NCBI RefSeq assembly: GCF_003206045.1
Contig: NZ_PZJM01000003.1
Location: forward strand, 340,303-404,302
Direction of reading: 5' to 3'
Length of the DNA: 64,000 nt
Source: Salinicola lusitanus
GTDB lineage: Bacteria; Pseudomonadota; Gammaproteobacteria; Pseudomonadales; Halomonadaceae
The translations under genes and the position numbers were made by a program. Shown here in pieces: positions 12,541-22,020 of the stretch. The notes beneath the pieces were generated by a model. The model was given only the letters and a program-made list of their open reading frames with translations. It made no database searches and was not told the origin of the DNA. Each line of letters begins with the position of its first letter. The first letter of the stretch is position 1.

Positions 12541-12580
12541 CTGGGTCTCTCTTCCACGAAAACCTGGGTCTCTCTTCCAC
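12541..12580. repeat. Tandem duplication of the tsaC ribosome-binding region
   Basis: A 17-bp unit CTGGGTCTCTCTTCCAC occurs at 12541-12557 and again at 12564-12580, a 23-bp period. On the minus strand each copy contains GGAAGAGAGACC, a purine-rich stretch that can act as a Shine-Dalgarno sequence, and the proximal copy abuts the tsaC ATG. Confidence 0.8.
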
Positions 12581-12793
12581 TAGCATCCGGGCCTGGCTTT
12601 CACCAAAGCCCGACTGCCGGTTCCACGACAGTCGAGCCGCTGCCCATGGCCCGAATTCTAACACGCCGACAAGCCGCCGGGCCGTGCGCCAACGTCGCAC
12701 CCAGGCGCGCTCGAGGTGGCGAATGCCCGCGTCGGCGGCCATATTGAGAAATCGGGTACTTCTCCATCGGACCGGACAATCAAGGAACCGCCA

Positions 12794-13630
12794 ATGCCTC
12801 GCTCACCGCTGCCCCCGATACTGCTCTCACTGGCGCTGACCGGCGGTCTCGCCGCCTGCGCCCAGCAGCCGGCCCAACCGCCCGCCCCGCAGGCCTCTCT
12901 CGCTGACGAGCTGGTGATGGCGACGGCCTGGATGCAATCCTCCGGCGAGTACGCTGCGCTGAGCCACCAGGCCTTCAATCTCGCCCGCATGAACCTGGAT
13001 CGCGCGCTGGCCGCCGCCGGCAGCCAGACGCAGCGCCCGCCGGCGATCATCGTCGACGTCGACGAGACGGTGCTCGACAACAGCCCCTACGAGGCGTGGC
13101 TGATCGCCAATGACGAGAATTACGCCAGCGATAGCTGGCACCAGTGGGTGGAGCGGGCCAGCGCGGCACCGATGCCGGGAGCGAGGTCCTTTCTCGATTA
13201 TGCCGCCTCGCGGGGGGTAGAGGTCTTCTACGTCACCAACCGCCGCGACGACGAGACGGAGGCGACGCTGCGCAACCTGCGTCAGGTCGGGTTCCCCGAC
13301 GCCGACCACGAGCATTTCCTGCCGCGTACCGACTCGAGCGACAAGACGTCCAGGCGCCAGCGCGTCGCGCAGTCGCACTGGGTCGTGCTGCTGATGGGTG
13401 ACAATCTGGGCGACTTCTCCCAGGGATTCGACCGCGAGAGCGCCGCGGCGCGACGTGCCGCCGCCAACGCCCAGGCCGACGCTTTCGGCAGCCGCTACAT
13501 CGTGCTGCCCAATCCGGCCTACGGCGCGTGGGAGGAAGCGATCTACGGCGGGGACTGGAGCCTGAGCGACGAGCAGAAATCCCGTGCCCGCCGCAACCAC
13601 CTCGAGGCGTGGGGCGGGCCGACCCGCTGA
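12794..13630 (+). CDS. Lipoprotein acid phosphatase, 5'-nucleotidase e(P4) family
   Basis: Class C acid phosphatase of the HAD superfamily, 278 residues, expected on the envelope, where e(P4) proteins hydrolyse nucleotide monophosphates such as NMN. It has a signal peptide ending LAAC (lipobox), HAD motif I DVDETVLDNS, motif II VFYVTNRR, the KTSRRQ lysine block and motif III GDNLGDF. ATG at 12794 sits downstream of GGAACC and directly before the signal peptide; an upstream in-frame start at 12716 would add 26 residues with no signal character. It is convergent with dprA, leaving about 30 bp between. With the nicotinamidase at 19.4 kb it could feed NAD salvage, which is inference. Confidence 0.92.
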   Translation: MPRSPLPPILLSLALTGGLAACAQQPAQPPAPQASLADELVMATAWMQSSGEYAALSHQAFNLARMNLDRALAAAGSQTQRPPAIIVDVDETVLDNSPYEAWLIANDENYASDSWHQWVERASAAPMPGARSFLDYAASRGVEVFYVTNRRDDETEATLRNLRQVGFPDADHEHFLPRTDSSDKTSRRQRVAQSHWVVLLMGDNLGDFSQGFDRESAAARRAAANAQADAFGSRYIVLPNPAYGAWEEAIYGGDWSLSDEQKSRARRNHLEAWGGPTR

Positions 13631-13661
13631 AGCGTTGCCCGGGCGGCGAGTGTGGCGGGCG

Positions 13662-14897
13662 TCAACGCCCTCTTCTGACCCAGCCGCCCGTGGTCTGGGC
13701 GACCCAGCCATCGAGTTCGAGTTCGAGCAGCCCCAACTGGACGTCGGCGACGGACAGCCCGGTCAGGTCGACCAGCAGATCCACAGGCGTCGGCGCATCG
13801 CTGAGTGCAGCCAGCAGCGGCGATGTCGGCATCTCGGTCGCCGCCGCTCCGTTCGGCGGCGCCGGGCGGGCGTTCGTCGCCGGCCTGGGCCCAGCCGGAC
13901 GCTGGCGTGGCGGTCGGCCCGGCGAATCCATCGTATGCGCGGTCGGGATGGCGGCATCGGGGGCAGACACCGGCACCTGCCAGGGCGAGAGATCGCCCAC
14001 GATATCCTCTATGTGACGCACCAGCGCAGCCTCGCCCTGACGAATCAGGCGCAGGCAGCCTTCGGACTGGGGGTTGTGGATCGAGCCCGGTATCGCGAAC
14101 ACCTCCCGGTTCTGCTCCAGCGCCAGCCGCGCGCTCACCAGCGAGCCGCTCTTCTCCGCGGCCTCCACGACCAGTACGCCTTGGGACAGCCCCGTGATCA
14201 GCCGGTTGCGGCGAGGAAAGAAACGCGGATGGGCCCGCGTCTCCGGCGGATGTTCGGAGATCAGCAGCCCCTCGCCTTCCCACAGTTCCCGGAAGAGCGC
14301 GGCATGGCGTGGCGGATAGACCACATCCACTCCACAGCCGAGCACGCCGATGGTTGCGCCGCCGGCCTCCAGTGCCGCCCGCTGTGCGGCGCCGTCGATA
14401 CCCAGCGCCATGCCGCTGACGATACAGAATCCCCTGGCGACCAGTTCCCGGGCGAACCGCACCGCATTGTCCTGCCCCTCCCGCGTGGGTCGCCGAGTGC
14501 CGACCATCGCGATGGCGGGCTGCGACAGTATCGAGAGCTCGCCCTTGGCCCAGAGCACCGTCGGCGGATCCGGCAACTGGGTCAGCAGTTCGGGCCAGGC
14601 CGGATGCCCCGGATGGAGCAGATGCCGCCGCGAATCGGCGCGCTCCCACTCGAGCGCCGCGTCGACCGCCGGTGTCAGCGGGCTACGCGAGGGGTGCTCC
14701 AGCCACAGCCGCAGCGGCTGGGCCAGATTGGCGGGCAGTGCCGCCAGCCACCCCTGCGGCCACGCCATGTCGCCTCCCTCGCGCCAGCGACGCAGCAGCG
14801 GTGCCAGACGAACCGGGCCCAGGCCGGGCAGCGCGCTCAACGCCAACCAGTCGCGCAGCGTCGGGCTCACTGCCGGCACCTGCCGGTGTGACGCCAC
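13662..14897 (-). CDS. dprA: DNA-processing protein DprA
   Basis: Loads RecA onto incoming single-stranded DNA during natural transformation; cytoplasmic. The 411-residue protein has an N-terminal helix-hairpin-helix region (LSALPGLGPVRL), the Rossmann-like DprA core with VGTRRPTREG, SGMALGIDGAAQ, GCGVDVVYPPRH and PGSIHNPQSEGC, and a C-terminal winged-helix region. The start appears to be GTG at 14897, without a strong ribosome-binding site. It follows the LysM gene by about 22 bp on the same strand, an arrangement seen in many gammaproteobacteria. Other competence genes are not in this window. Confidence 0.95.
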   Translation of the reverse strand: MASHRQVPAVSPTLRDWLALSALPGLGPVRLAPLLRRWREGGDMAWPQGWLAALPANLAQPLRLWLEHPSRSPLTPAVDAALEWERADSRRHLLHPGHPAWPELLTQLPDPPTVLWAKGELSILSQPAIAMVGTRRPTREGQDNAVRFARELVARGFCIVSGMALGIDGAAQRAALEAGGATIGVLGCGVDVVYPPRHAALFRELWEGEGLLISEHPPETRAHPRFFPRRNRLITGLSQGVLVVEAAEKSGSLVSARLALEQNREVFAIPGSIHNPQSEGCLRLIRQGEAALVRHIEDIVGDLSPWQVPVSAPDAAIPTAHTMDSPGRPPRQRPAGPRPATNARPAPPNGAAATEMPTSPLLAALSDAPTPVDLLVDLTGLSVADVQLGLLELELDGWVAQTTGGWVRRGR

Positions 14898-14919
14898 GCC
14901 GTTGTCAGCGGCACCGCGC

Positions 14920-16101
14920 TCAAGGCGCTCCTCCCATGGCCACCGCCTCGCGAAGATCGCGCGGCACGACGAGGCGGTCGCCCACCGCCAGCGGCTGGGA
15001 CGCCCGCATGACCAGGGCGTAGCTCAAGTGATCGAAGACGCGAAAGACCATCACCGCGCCCGCCTCGGTGTCCGGCAGCGTCACCCAGGTATCGCGGCTA
15101 TCGTCGTGCACGCGTTCGCCCTGACGCATCGCCTGCAGCACATGGCCGGCCTCGAGTCCGTCCGCACTGCCACGGTCGATCGCCACCACGTCGTAGCGAC
15201 CGATGAAACGCACCCCGGCCGGAACGGACAGAATCGTCGCCTCCACCGGCGTGTCCGGTGCTCGAGGCTCGAACCGAGTCGCGATGCCGCCCTCGGTCAG
15301 CGCCAGCAGATAGTCGCCACTGCGGATCTCCTGAACGGCGTCCAGCACCTCCAGTTCACCGACATCTTCCACGTTTCGAATCACTTTCACGTGTCCGAGC
15401 CGGCGCAGCTCCAGCCCGCGCAGCGTCCCGGCGAGGTCCTCCTGACCCGGCGTCGTTCCGACATCCGGTTGCCGTGCTGCCTGCCGGGGCGCGCCGGTCG
15501 AGCGTGGAATCCGGTAGTCGGTACCGGGACGATAGACCCCCAGCGTCGCACCTGCAGCCGGCAGAGCGCCATGGGCATACAGCCTGTCACCGGCACCACT
15601 CAGCAGCCGCTGCGACTGTCCGGCAACGACCGTCGGTGCATCCTCGAGAATGGCGGGATCGACGATCTGATAGGCATCGAGGAAGACCTTGATGCGATCC
15701 AGCGGCAGTCCCGGCACGGCATCCCGTGTCGGCGCCCGGCGGACACCGGGCGAGAGCCGAACCGTCTGGCCGCGCCCGCGCTCCAGCGACAGCCGGGGCG
15801 CACCGGCCGCGCCGGCATCGAGGCTGAGCACATCGCCCGGATAGAGTTTCTGCGGCGAGGCGATCTGCGGGTTGTGCCGCCACAGCGCCTGCCACTGCCA
15901 CGGCGAGTCGAGAAATCGCGAGGCGATGCCCCACAGCGTGTCGCCCTCGCGCACCGTATAGTGGGCGGGCGCGTCCGCCTTGAGTGACAACGCCCATACC
16001 GGGTTCGAAAACGCCGCCATCACGCCAAGGCCGCCGACCAGCAGCCAGCGCCACATCATGGCACGGCAGCGGTGCGGCCTCGGCCCCTCCAGACTGATCA
16101 T
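14920..16101 (-). CDS. LysM-domain peptidoglycan-binding protein
   Basis: Exported protein with a hydrophobic signal segment (WRWLLVGGLGVMAAFSNPVWA) and one LysM domain immediately after it (HYTVREGDTLWGIASRF...LYPGDVLSL), which binds the glycan backbone. The long remaining part has no named catalytic domain and resembles the conserved LysM protein found beside dprA in Pseudomonas and relatives. Start is uncertain: candidates at 16143, 16101 and 16059 are all in frame and none has a strong ribosome-binding site; 16101 gives about 393 residues. It is divergent from def. Confidence 0.85.
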   Translation of the reverse strand: MISLEGPRPHRCRAMMWRWLLVGGLGVMAAFSNPVWALSLKADAPAHYTVREGDTLWGIASRFLDSPWQWQALWRHNPQIASPQKLYPGDVLSLDAGAAGAPRLSLERGRGQTVRLSPGVRRAPTRDAVPGLPLDRIKVFLDAYQIVDPAILEDAPTVVAGQSQRLLSGAGDRLYAHGALPAAGATLGVYRPGTDYRIPRSTGAPRQAARQPDVGTTPGQEDLAGTLRGLELRRLGHVKVIRNVEDVGELEVLDAVQEIRSGDYLLALTEGGIATRFEPRAPDTPVEATILSVPAGVRFIGRYDVVAIDRGSADGLEAGHVLQAMRQGERVHDDSRDTWVTLPDTEAGAVMVFRVFDHLSYALVMRASQPLAVGDRLVVPRDLREAVAMGGAP

Positions 16102-16291
16102 TATCGTCGTCCCACCGGTGATTACCTCGAGGTATTGCTGCATAGATCGGCGCCACCCCGCCGGACTTGAGGATTCGGCGCCCCGCGATCGCCCCCTGCC
16201 CCCCGAACCGGCACGGCGGTTTCCCCGCCAGCGCTGGCGATCTACAATAGGGAGATCACGTCACTCATGCCGATAGGCACGCAAAACGACT

Positions 16292-16798
16292 ATGGCCATC
16301 AGAACCATTCTCCAGTACCCCGATCCGCGCCTTCGCACCAAGGCCACCCCGGTGGATCACGTCGACGACGAGATCCGCACCCTGGTCGACGACATGCTGG
16401 CAACGATGTACGACGCCTCCGGCATCGGCCTGGCAGCGACGCAGATCGACGTTCACCAGCGCGTGATCGTCATGGACGTCAGCGACGACCGCAACGATCC
16501 GCTGGTGCTGATCAACCCGAGCTACGAGCCGCTGGACGACGAGCGCGAGCCGCTGCAGGAAGGCTGCCTGTCGATCCCCGACTACTACGCCGAAGTGCCG
16601 CGGGCGCTGCGCGTTCATCTCAAGGCGACCGATCGCGACGGCAACGCCTACGAACTGGACGCCGACGGCCTGCTGGCCCACTGCATCCAGCATGAGTGCG
16701 ATCACCTGGAAGGCGTCCTGTTCGTCGACTACCTGTCGCCGCTCAAGCGCGACCGCATTCTCAAGAAGATGCAGAAGCGCCAGAAGCAGGAAGCCTGA
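16292..16798 (+). CDS. def: Peptide deformylase
   Basis: Removes the formyl group from the initiator methionine of nascent proteins using an Fe2+/Zn2+ centre. The 168-residue protein has all three motifs: GIGLAATQ from residue 44, EGCLS with metal ligand C92, and HECDH with H134 and H138. It starts [14 protein letters not shown] as expected. It precedes fmt, the enzyme that adds the formyl group, though a hairpin separates them. Confidence 0.98.
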   Translation: MAIRTILQYPDPRLRTKATPVDHVDDEIRTLVDDMLATMYDASGIGLAATQIDVHQRVIVMDVSDDRNDPLVLINPSYEPLDDEREPLQEGCLSIPDYYAEVPRALRVHLKATDRDGNAYELDADGLLAHCIQHECDHLEGVLFVDYLSPLKRDRILKKMQKRQKQEA

Positions 16799-16828
16799 TC
16801 GCCTGCCTGACCGCTCCCCGGACTTGCA

Positions 16829-16858
16829 AAGGCCGGCCGTCCCCGCGACGCCGGCCTT
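16829..16858 (+). terminator. Hairpin between def and fmt
   Basis: A 9-bp inverted repeat AAGGCCGGC (16829-16837) and GCCGGCCTT (16850-16858) with a 12-nt loop follows the def stop. It is followed by TCG and then TCATT rather than a long T tract, so it may attenuate rather than fully stop transcription into fmt. Confidence 0.6.
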
Positions 16859-16912
16859 CGTCATTCGCGGGCATCGTTCATCTTCAAGCATCACTCATCG
16901 GGAACCTATCGA

Positions 16913-17911
16913 ATGCGTCACCGTGTTGAAGGGCAGTCGCTGCGGATCGTCTTCGCCGGCACGCCCGACTTCGCCGCCGAGAGCCTGAAAGCGCTGCTCG
17001 CCTCCCGCCATCGGGTGGTTGGCGTCTATACCCAGCCGGATCGCCCCGCCGGGCGCGGCCGCAAGCTCACGCCCAGCCCGGTCAAGCGTCTCGCCGAGCA
17101 ACACGATCTGCCGGTGGAACAGCCGCTCAGTCTCAAGGACGAGGCGGCCCAGCGGCGGCTGGCCGAGTTCGAGGCGGACGTGATGATCGTCGTCGCCTAC
17201 GGTCTGCTGCTACCCCAGGCGGTACTCGACACGCCCCGGCTCGGCTGCCTCAACGTGCACGCCTCGTTGCTGCCGCGCTGGCGCGGCGCGGCGCCGATCC
17301 AGCGCGCCATCGAGGCCGGCGACAGCGAGAGCGGTATCACCCTGATGCAGATGGATGCCGGTCTCGACACCGGCGACATGCTGCTGATCGAACGCACGCC
17401 CATCGATGACGCCACCACCGGTGGCGATCTTCATGACCGCCTTGCCGAGCTCGGCGGCCGGACACTGGTCGAGGGCGTCGACGCGCTGGCCGAGGGCAGC
17501 CTGAGCCCCACGCCGCAACCGGCGACCGGCGTCACCTACGCCAGCAAGCTCTCGAAGCCGGAAGCGGAGCTCGATTTCCGCCAGCCGGCGGCGGCACTGT
17601 CCCGCCGGATTCGCGCCTTCAATCCGTGGCCCGTGGCCTGGACCCGGCTCGACGGCGAGCCGTTGCGGCTATGGTTCGCCGTGCCGGATACCGGACCCGG
17701 CGAGGGAGATGCCGAGCCTGGAACCCTGCTGGCGCCGGACGGCGAGGCACTGCGCATCGCCTGCGGCGTCGACGGCCGCGACGTGCTGCGCGTGACCCGA
17801 TTGCAGATGCCGGGCGGCAAGCCACTCGCGGCCCGCGATCTGCTCAACGCCAACCACCCTCGTCTCAGCCCCGGCCAGCGCCTGGGCCAGCCCAAGGAAG
17901 CCGACCGATGA
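16913..17911 (+). CDS. fmt: Methionyl-tRNA formyltransferase
   Basis: Transfers a formyl group from 10-formyl-THF to initiator Met-tRNA. The 332-residue protein has the N-terminal LRIVFAGTPDFAA, the catalytic block NVHASLLPRWRGAAPIQRAI, TGITLMQ-like SGITLMQMDAGLDTGDM, and the C-terminal tRNA-binding domain. ATG 16913 adds a nine-residue lead before the first strand. Its TGA overlaps the rsmB ATG (ATGA at 17908-17911). Confidence 0.97.
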   Translation: MRHRVEGQSLRIVFAGTPDFAAESLKALLASRHRVVGVYTQPDRPAGRGRKLTPSPVKRLAEQHDLPVEQPLSLKDEAAQRRLAEFEADVMIVVAYGLLLPQAVLDTPRLGCLNVHASLLPRWRGAAPIQRAIEAGDSESGITLMQMDAGLDTGDMLLIERTPIDDATTGGDLHDRLAELGGRTLVEGVDALAEGSLSPTPQPATGVTYASKLSKPEAELDFRQPAAALSRRIRAFNPWPVAWTRLDGEPLRLWFAVPDTGPGEGDAEPGTLLAPDGEALRIACGVDGRDVLRVTRLQMPGGKPLAARDLLNANHPRLSPGQRLGQPKEADR

Positions 17912-19236
17912 ATCCTGGCGATACCCGCGCCTTTGCCGCGCGACTGCTGGTACCGGTACTCGACGGCAAGGGGTCGCTCTCCGGTCTCGATGCCGACCTC
18001 GCCGCCAGCGTGATCAAGGAGCGCGACCGAGGCTTCGTCAAGGCACTCTGCTACGGTGTCTGCCGCGCCCATCCCCGCCTCGATGCCCTGGCCGGCCAGT
18101 TGCTGCGTCAGCCCATGAAGCAGCGCGACACCGACATTCAGGCACTGCTGCTGATCGGGCTGTACCAGCTTCTCCACATGCGGGTACCGCCTCATGCCGC
18201 CGTCAGCGAGACGGCGGGCGCCGCGCGCGCGCTCGGCAAGGCGTGGGCGACGAAGGTGCTCAACGGCTGCCTGCGCCGGTTCCAGCGCGAGTCGGTGGCC
18301 CTGCAGGCGAAGGTGGACAAGGACGCGCCGGTCGCCCTGTGGCATCCCGCCTGGCTGCTGCTGGAGTTTCGCGACGCCTGGCCCGACGACTGGCGTGCGA
18401 TCTGCGCGGCCAACAACGACGCGGGGCCGATGACGCTGCGCGTCAACCGGCGTCGCGTCACTCGCGAGGCTTACCTGAAGCGGCTCGAGACGGCTGGGCT
18501 CGACGCAGTACCCTGCGAATTCGCCGCCGATGGCGTCCGACTGACCACCGCCTGCGACGTGTCCCAACTGCCCGGCTTCGCCGACGGCGACGTCAGCGTC
18601 CAGGACGAATCGGCCCAGCTGTGCGCCGACCTGCTGGCACCGGCACTGGCAGGCGACGCCACCAGGCGGGTTCTCGATGCCTGCAGCGCTCCGGGCGGCA
18701 AGAGCGCTCACCTGCTGGAACGTTTCGACACCGAGCTCACTGCACTGGACGTCGACCCGGCCCGCCTGAAGCGGGTCTCGTCGACGCTGCAGCGACTGGG
18801 GCTGGAAGCCCGCCTTCATACCGCCGATGCCAGCCGCGCAGAGGCGGATAGCGACTGGTGGGACGGCCAGCCGTTCGACGCGATCCTGCTCGACGCCCCC
18901 TGCTCGGGTACCGGCGTGATTCGGCGCCATCCGGATATCAAGCTGACCCGTCGCCACAGCGACATCGCCGAACTGGCGGCGCTGCAATCGCGCCTGCTGG
19001 ATACGCTTTGGAGCAAACTCGCGCCGGGCGGTGTCCTGCTCTACGCCACCTGCTCGGTGCTGCCGGCGGAAAACGAAGCCCAGATCGACGCCTTCCTGGC
19101 ACGCACGCCGGAGGCCGACGCCGACATGCCCCGCGAGCTCGACTGGGGCCGGCCAAGCGGCCACGGCCGGCAGCTGCTGCCCACCCCGGCCGGCCACGAC
19201 GGCTTCTTCTACGCCCGGCTGCGCAAGCGCGCCTGA
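17908..19236 (+). CDS. rsmB: 16S rRNA (cytosine967-C5)-methyltransferase RsmB
   Basis: SAM-dependent rRNA m5C967 methyltransferase, 442 residues. An N-terminal NusB-like RNA-binding domain (about 1-135) precedes the Rossmann methyltransferase with motif I LDACSAPGGKSAHLL, motif IV DAPCSGTGVIRRHPDIK and motif VI YATCSVLPAEN, the last two carrying the release and nucleophile cysteines. The ATG at 17908 overlaps fmt, giving coupled translation. In many relatives trkA follows immediately; here two other genes intervene. Confidence 0.97.
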   Translation: MNPGDTRAFAARLLVPVLDGKGSLSGLDADLAASVIKERDRGFVKALCYGVCRAHPRLDALAGQLLRQPMKQRDTDIQALLLIGLYQLLHMRVPPHAAVSETAGAARALGKAWATKVLNGCLRRFQRESVALQAKVDKDAPVALWHPAWLLLEFRDAWPDDWRAICAANNDAGPMTLRVNRRRVTREAYLKRLETAGLDAVPCEFAADGVRLTTACDVSQLPGFADGDVSVQDESAQLCADLLAPALAGDATRRVLDACSAPGGKSAHLLERFDTELTALDVDPARLKRVSSTLQRLGLEARLHTADASRAEADSDWWDGQPFDAILLDAPCSGTGVIRRHPDIKLTRRHSDIAELAALQSRLLDTLWSKLAPGGVLLYATCSVLPAENEAQIDAFLARTPEADADMPRELDWGRPSGHGRQLLPTPAGHDGFFYARLRKRA

Positions 19237-19276
19237 CCGCCCCTCCGCCGCCCACTCGCCTCGACCGCCACGCCGG

Positions 19277-19296
19277 CGGGGCAGTGCGATGCCCCG
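19277..19296 (+). terminator. Hairpin after rsmB
   Basis: A 7-bp inverted repeat CGGGGCA (19277-19283) and TGCCCCG (19290-19296) with a six-base loop lies 40 bp after the rsmB stop and before the nicotinamidase gene. No T tract follows. Confidence 0.45.
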
Positions 19297-19391
19297 ATCT
19301 GCACCACGCTGCGTCGGGGGGTGGCGCACTTGCGACATCCTCGCCCGCCTTCGATACTGAGGACGAATCCGCCACTCGGGAAGCACCCGTC

Positions 19392-20117
19392 GTGCCTGAC
19401 AACGAGGTCATCGATACTACGCAGACCAGCGAGACGCAGACCAGCGAGACGCCGATCACCGAGACGCAGCCGGCCGGGCTGGCGCTCGGAGGCGTCTCCC
19501 CTCACAGCGCCCTGATCGTCGTCGACGTCCAGCCGGACTTCATGCCCGGTGGCGCGCTGGCCTGCGCCGAGGGCGACCAGATCCTGCTGGGACTGGAGTG
19601 GCTGCTGTCCCAGCACGCCTTCGCCCACGTGGTGGCAACCCAGGACTGGCATCCGACCAGGCACGTCTCGTTCGCGTCCAGCCATCCACCGCACCAGCCG
19701 TTCGAGGCGATCGAGCTCTACGGCCACTCCCAGACGCTATGGCCGGATCACTGCATTCAGCGCACCGAAGGCGCGGCGCTGCATCCGGCCATCGACTGGT
19801 CGTGCTGCGATGCGATCATCCGCAAGGGAACCGATCCCGGCATCGACTCCTACAGCGCGTTTCGCAACAACGTCGGCCCCGACGGTCATCGCCCCGCCAC
19901 CGGGCTGGCCGGCTGGCTTCGCGACCGCCGCGTCACCGACGTCTATCTCTGCGGCCTGGCCCGGGACGTCTGCGTGCTGTGGACCGCCGAGGACGCGGTG
20001 GCGGCGGGCTTCAACACCCATTTTCTCTGGCCGCTGACGCGTCCCGTCACTTTCGAAACCGACGACGACACCCGGCAACGGCTCTCGACCCTGGGCATCA
20101 CCGTCGTCGACGCCTGA
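19392..20117 (+). CDS. pncA: Nicotinamidase, isochorismatase family
   Basis: Hydrolyses nicotinamide to nicotinate in NAD salvage. The 241-residue product has the catalytic Asp in [15 protein letters not shown], the metal-binding block [12 protein letters not shown], catalytic Lys in IIRKGTDP and the nucleophile region [13 protein letters not shown]. No ATG is available before the domain; the start is taken as GTG at 19392, preceded by GGGAAG. The first 30 or so residues are a low-complexity Thr/Glu/Gln/Ser tail encoded by 15-bp repeats and are absent from typical PncA. An alternative start closer to the domain is not evident. It lies between rsmB and a dodecin gene. Confidence 0.85.
   Translation: MPDNEVIDTTQTSETQTSETPITETQPAGLALGGVSPHSALIVVDVQPDFMPGGALACAEGDQILLGLEWLLSQHAFAHVVATQDWHPTRHVSFASSHPPHQPFEAIELYGHSQTLWPDHCIQRTEGAALHPAIDWSCCDAIIRKGTDPGIDSYSAFRNNVGPDGHRPATGLAGWLRDRRVTDVYLCGLARDVCVLWTAEDAVAAGFNTHFLWPLTRPVTFETDDDTRQRLSTLGITVVDA
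19422..19466 (+). repeat. 15-bp tandem repeats inside the nicotinamidase N-terminus
   Basis: CAGACCAGCGAGACG occurs twice head to tail (19422-19436 and 19437-19451), followed by a diverged third copy to 19466. In frame these encode repeated QTSET units. Confidence 0.75.
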
Positions 20118-20221
20118 GCCATTGCCAGGACCCGAGGAAATTTCCCGATGCCCCATGGATTCCAGGGGCTTCCGGCCACCGGTGGCGATCGCCGGGGCCT
20201 TCTCAACCAAGGAGCTGTCTC

Positions 20222-20428
20222 ATGAGCGACCACGTCTACAAGCAGATCGAACTGACCGGTTCTTCTCCCACCAGCATCGAGGATGCCGTCCAGAACGCGC
20301 TGCAGAAAGCCAGCAAGACGCTGCACGGCATGCGCTGGTTCGAGGTCACCGAGACGCGCGGCCATCTCGAGGATGACAAGCTGGCCCACTGGCAGGTGAC
20401 CATCAAGGTCGGCGTCTCGCTGGATTGA
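20222..20428 (+). CDS. Dodecin flavoprotein
   Basis: A 68-residue dodecin, a small protein that assembles into a hollow dodecamer and stores or buffers flavins. It has the full-length beta-alpha-beta-beta pattern and the GMRWFEV motif, whose Trp stacks against the flavin isoalloxazine ring. ATG at 20222 follows AAGGAGCTG. It lies 104 bp after pncA and upstream of trkA. Confidence 0.93.
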   Translation: MSDHVYKQIELTGSSPTSIEDAVQNALQKASKTLHGMRWFEVTETRGHLEDDKLAHWQVTIKVGVSLD

Positions 20429-20594
20429 TCGGCGCGGCCTATGATCGCGGGCGGGATCTCGTCCGCGGTCCTGTCAATCGGTGGCCCGGCTCGTTATGCT
20501 ACGCGCTGATTTCGGTGCCGGGCGGGTTGCACTCCGATCCTCCGGGGCTGGGTAAACTGGCAGGCGGTACGCTGTATTTCCGTGATGGTTTGGC

Positions 20595-21968
20595 ATGAAA
20601 ATTATTATTCTGGGTGCCGGTCAGGTCGGCGGTACGTTGGCAGAACATCTGGCCAATGAAGAGAACGACATCACGGTGGTGGATATCAACGAGGAGCGGC
20701 TGCGAGAGCTGCAGAATCGGCTCGACATCCGCACGGTGATCGGTACCGCGTCCTACCCCAACATTCTGCGTCAGGCCGGCGGTGAAGACGCCGACATGCT
20801 GATCGCGGTGACCAGCTCCGACGAGATCAACATGGTCGCCTGTCAGGTGGCGCACACGCTGTTTCGCACGCCGACCAAGATCGGTCGCGTGCGGTCCACC
20901 GCCTACCTGACGCGCAAGAGCCTGTTCTCCAACGACGCCATCCCGGTGGACGTGCTGATCAGCCCCGAGCAGGTGGTCACCGATCACATCCGCCGGTTGA
21001 TCGAGTACCCCGGGGCGCTGCAGGTGCTCGATTTCGCCGGCGGCCTGGCCCAACTGGTGGCGGTCAAGGCCTACTACGGCGGCCCGCTGGTGGGCCAGGA
21101 ACTCGGCTTCCTGCGCCGCCACATGCCCAATATCGATACTCGCGTGGCGGCGATCTACCGTCGCGACCGGCCGATCATCCCCACCGGTGACACCGTCATC
21201 GAGGCCGACGACGAAGTGTTCTTCATTGCCGCACGGCGCGATATCCGCACCGTGATGGGGGAGCTACGCAAGGTCGACCGCGACTTCCGGCGCGTGCTGA
21301 TTGCCGGCGGCGGCAACATCGGCGAGCGCCTAGCGGAGACGCTGGAGCACAAGCATCAGGTCAAGATCATCGAACATGACCTCAACCGCTGCGGCGCGCT
21401 CTCCGAGAAGCTCGACCGCACCGTGGTGCTCCACGGCAGCGCCACTAGCAAGCGGCTGATGCTCGAGGAGAACATCGAAGACTGCGATATCTACTGCGCG
21501 CTCACCAACGACGACGAGGTCAACATCATGTCGTCGATGCTGGCCAAGCGTCTGGGTGCCAAGAAGGTACTCACCCTGATCAACAATGCCGCTTACGTGG
21601 ACCTGGTTCAGGGCGGCGAGATCGACATCGCGATCTCTCCCCAGCAGACCACCATCGGCAGCCTGCTCACCCACGTTCGTCGTGGCGATATCGTCAACGT
21701 CCACTCGCTGCGCCGCGGCGCCGCCGAAGCGATCGAGGCGATCGCTCACGGCGACAAGCGCTCCTCCCGGGTGGTCGGGCGCACCATCGGCGAGGTCGAC
21801 CTGCCCAGCGGCACCAGCATCGGCGCCATCGTGCGCGGCAAGGAAGTGCTGATCGCCCACGACGATGTCATGATCGAGAGCGGCGATCACCTGATCCTGT
21901 TCGTGATCGACAAGCGACGTATCCGTGACGTCGAGCGGCTGTTCCAGGTCGGCCTGACTTTCTTCTGA
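20595..21968 (+). CDS. trkA: Trk potassium uptake regulatory subunit TrkA
   Basis: Cytoplasmic NAD(H)/nucleotide-binding subunit that gates the Trk K+ channel. The 457-residue protein is a duplicated RCK unit: two Rossmann domains ([16 protein letters not shown] at the start, [18 protein letters not shown] around residue 234) each followed by a TrkA-C domain. It begins with ATG 20595 directly at the first strand. trkH follows 52 bp later on the same strand. Potassium uptake by Trk is a primary osmotic response in halophiles. Confidence 0.97.
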   Translation: MKIIILGAGQVGGTLAEHLANEENDITVVDINEERLRELQNRLDIRTVIGTASYPNILRQAGGEDADMLIAVTSSDEINMVACQVAHTLFRTPTKIGRVRSTAYLTRKSLFSNDAIPVDVLISPEQVVTDHIRRLIEYPGALQVLDFAGGLAQLVAVKAYYGGPLVGQELGFLRRHMPNIDTRVAAIYRRDRPIIPTGDTVIEADDEVFFIAARRDIRTVMGELRKVDRDFRRVLIAGGGNIGERLAETLEHKHQVKIIEHDLNRCGALSEKLDRTVVLHGSATSKRLMLEENIEDCDIYCALTNDDEVNIMSSMLAKRLGAKKVLTLINNAAYVDLVQGGEIDIAISPQQTTIGSLLTHVRRGDIVNVHSLRRGAAEAIEAIAHGDKRSSRVVGRTIGEVDLPSGTSIGAIVRGKEVLIAHDDVMIESGDHLILFVIDKRRIRDVERLFQVGLTFF

Positions 21969-22020
21969 TGGTCCATTCATCCGACACCGCCTGCCCGTCC
22001 CGACCGGTGGGGGACGCCGC

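Noticed and set aside
17536-19386. Open frame of 616 codons opposite fmt and rsmB
   Set aside because: Long only because high-GC coding sequence leaves few stops on the antisense strand; fmt and rsmB are fully supported.
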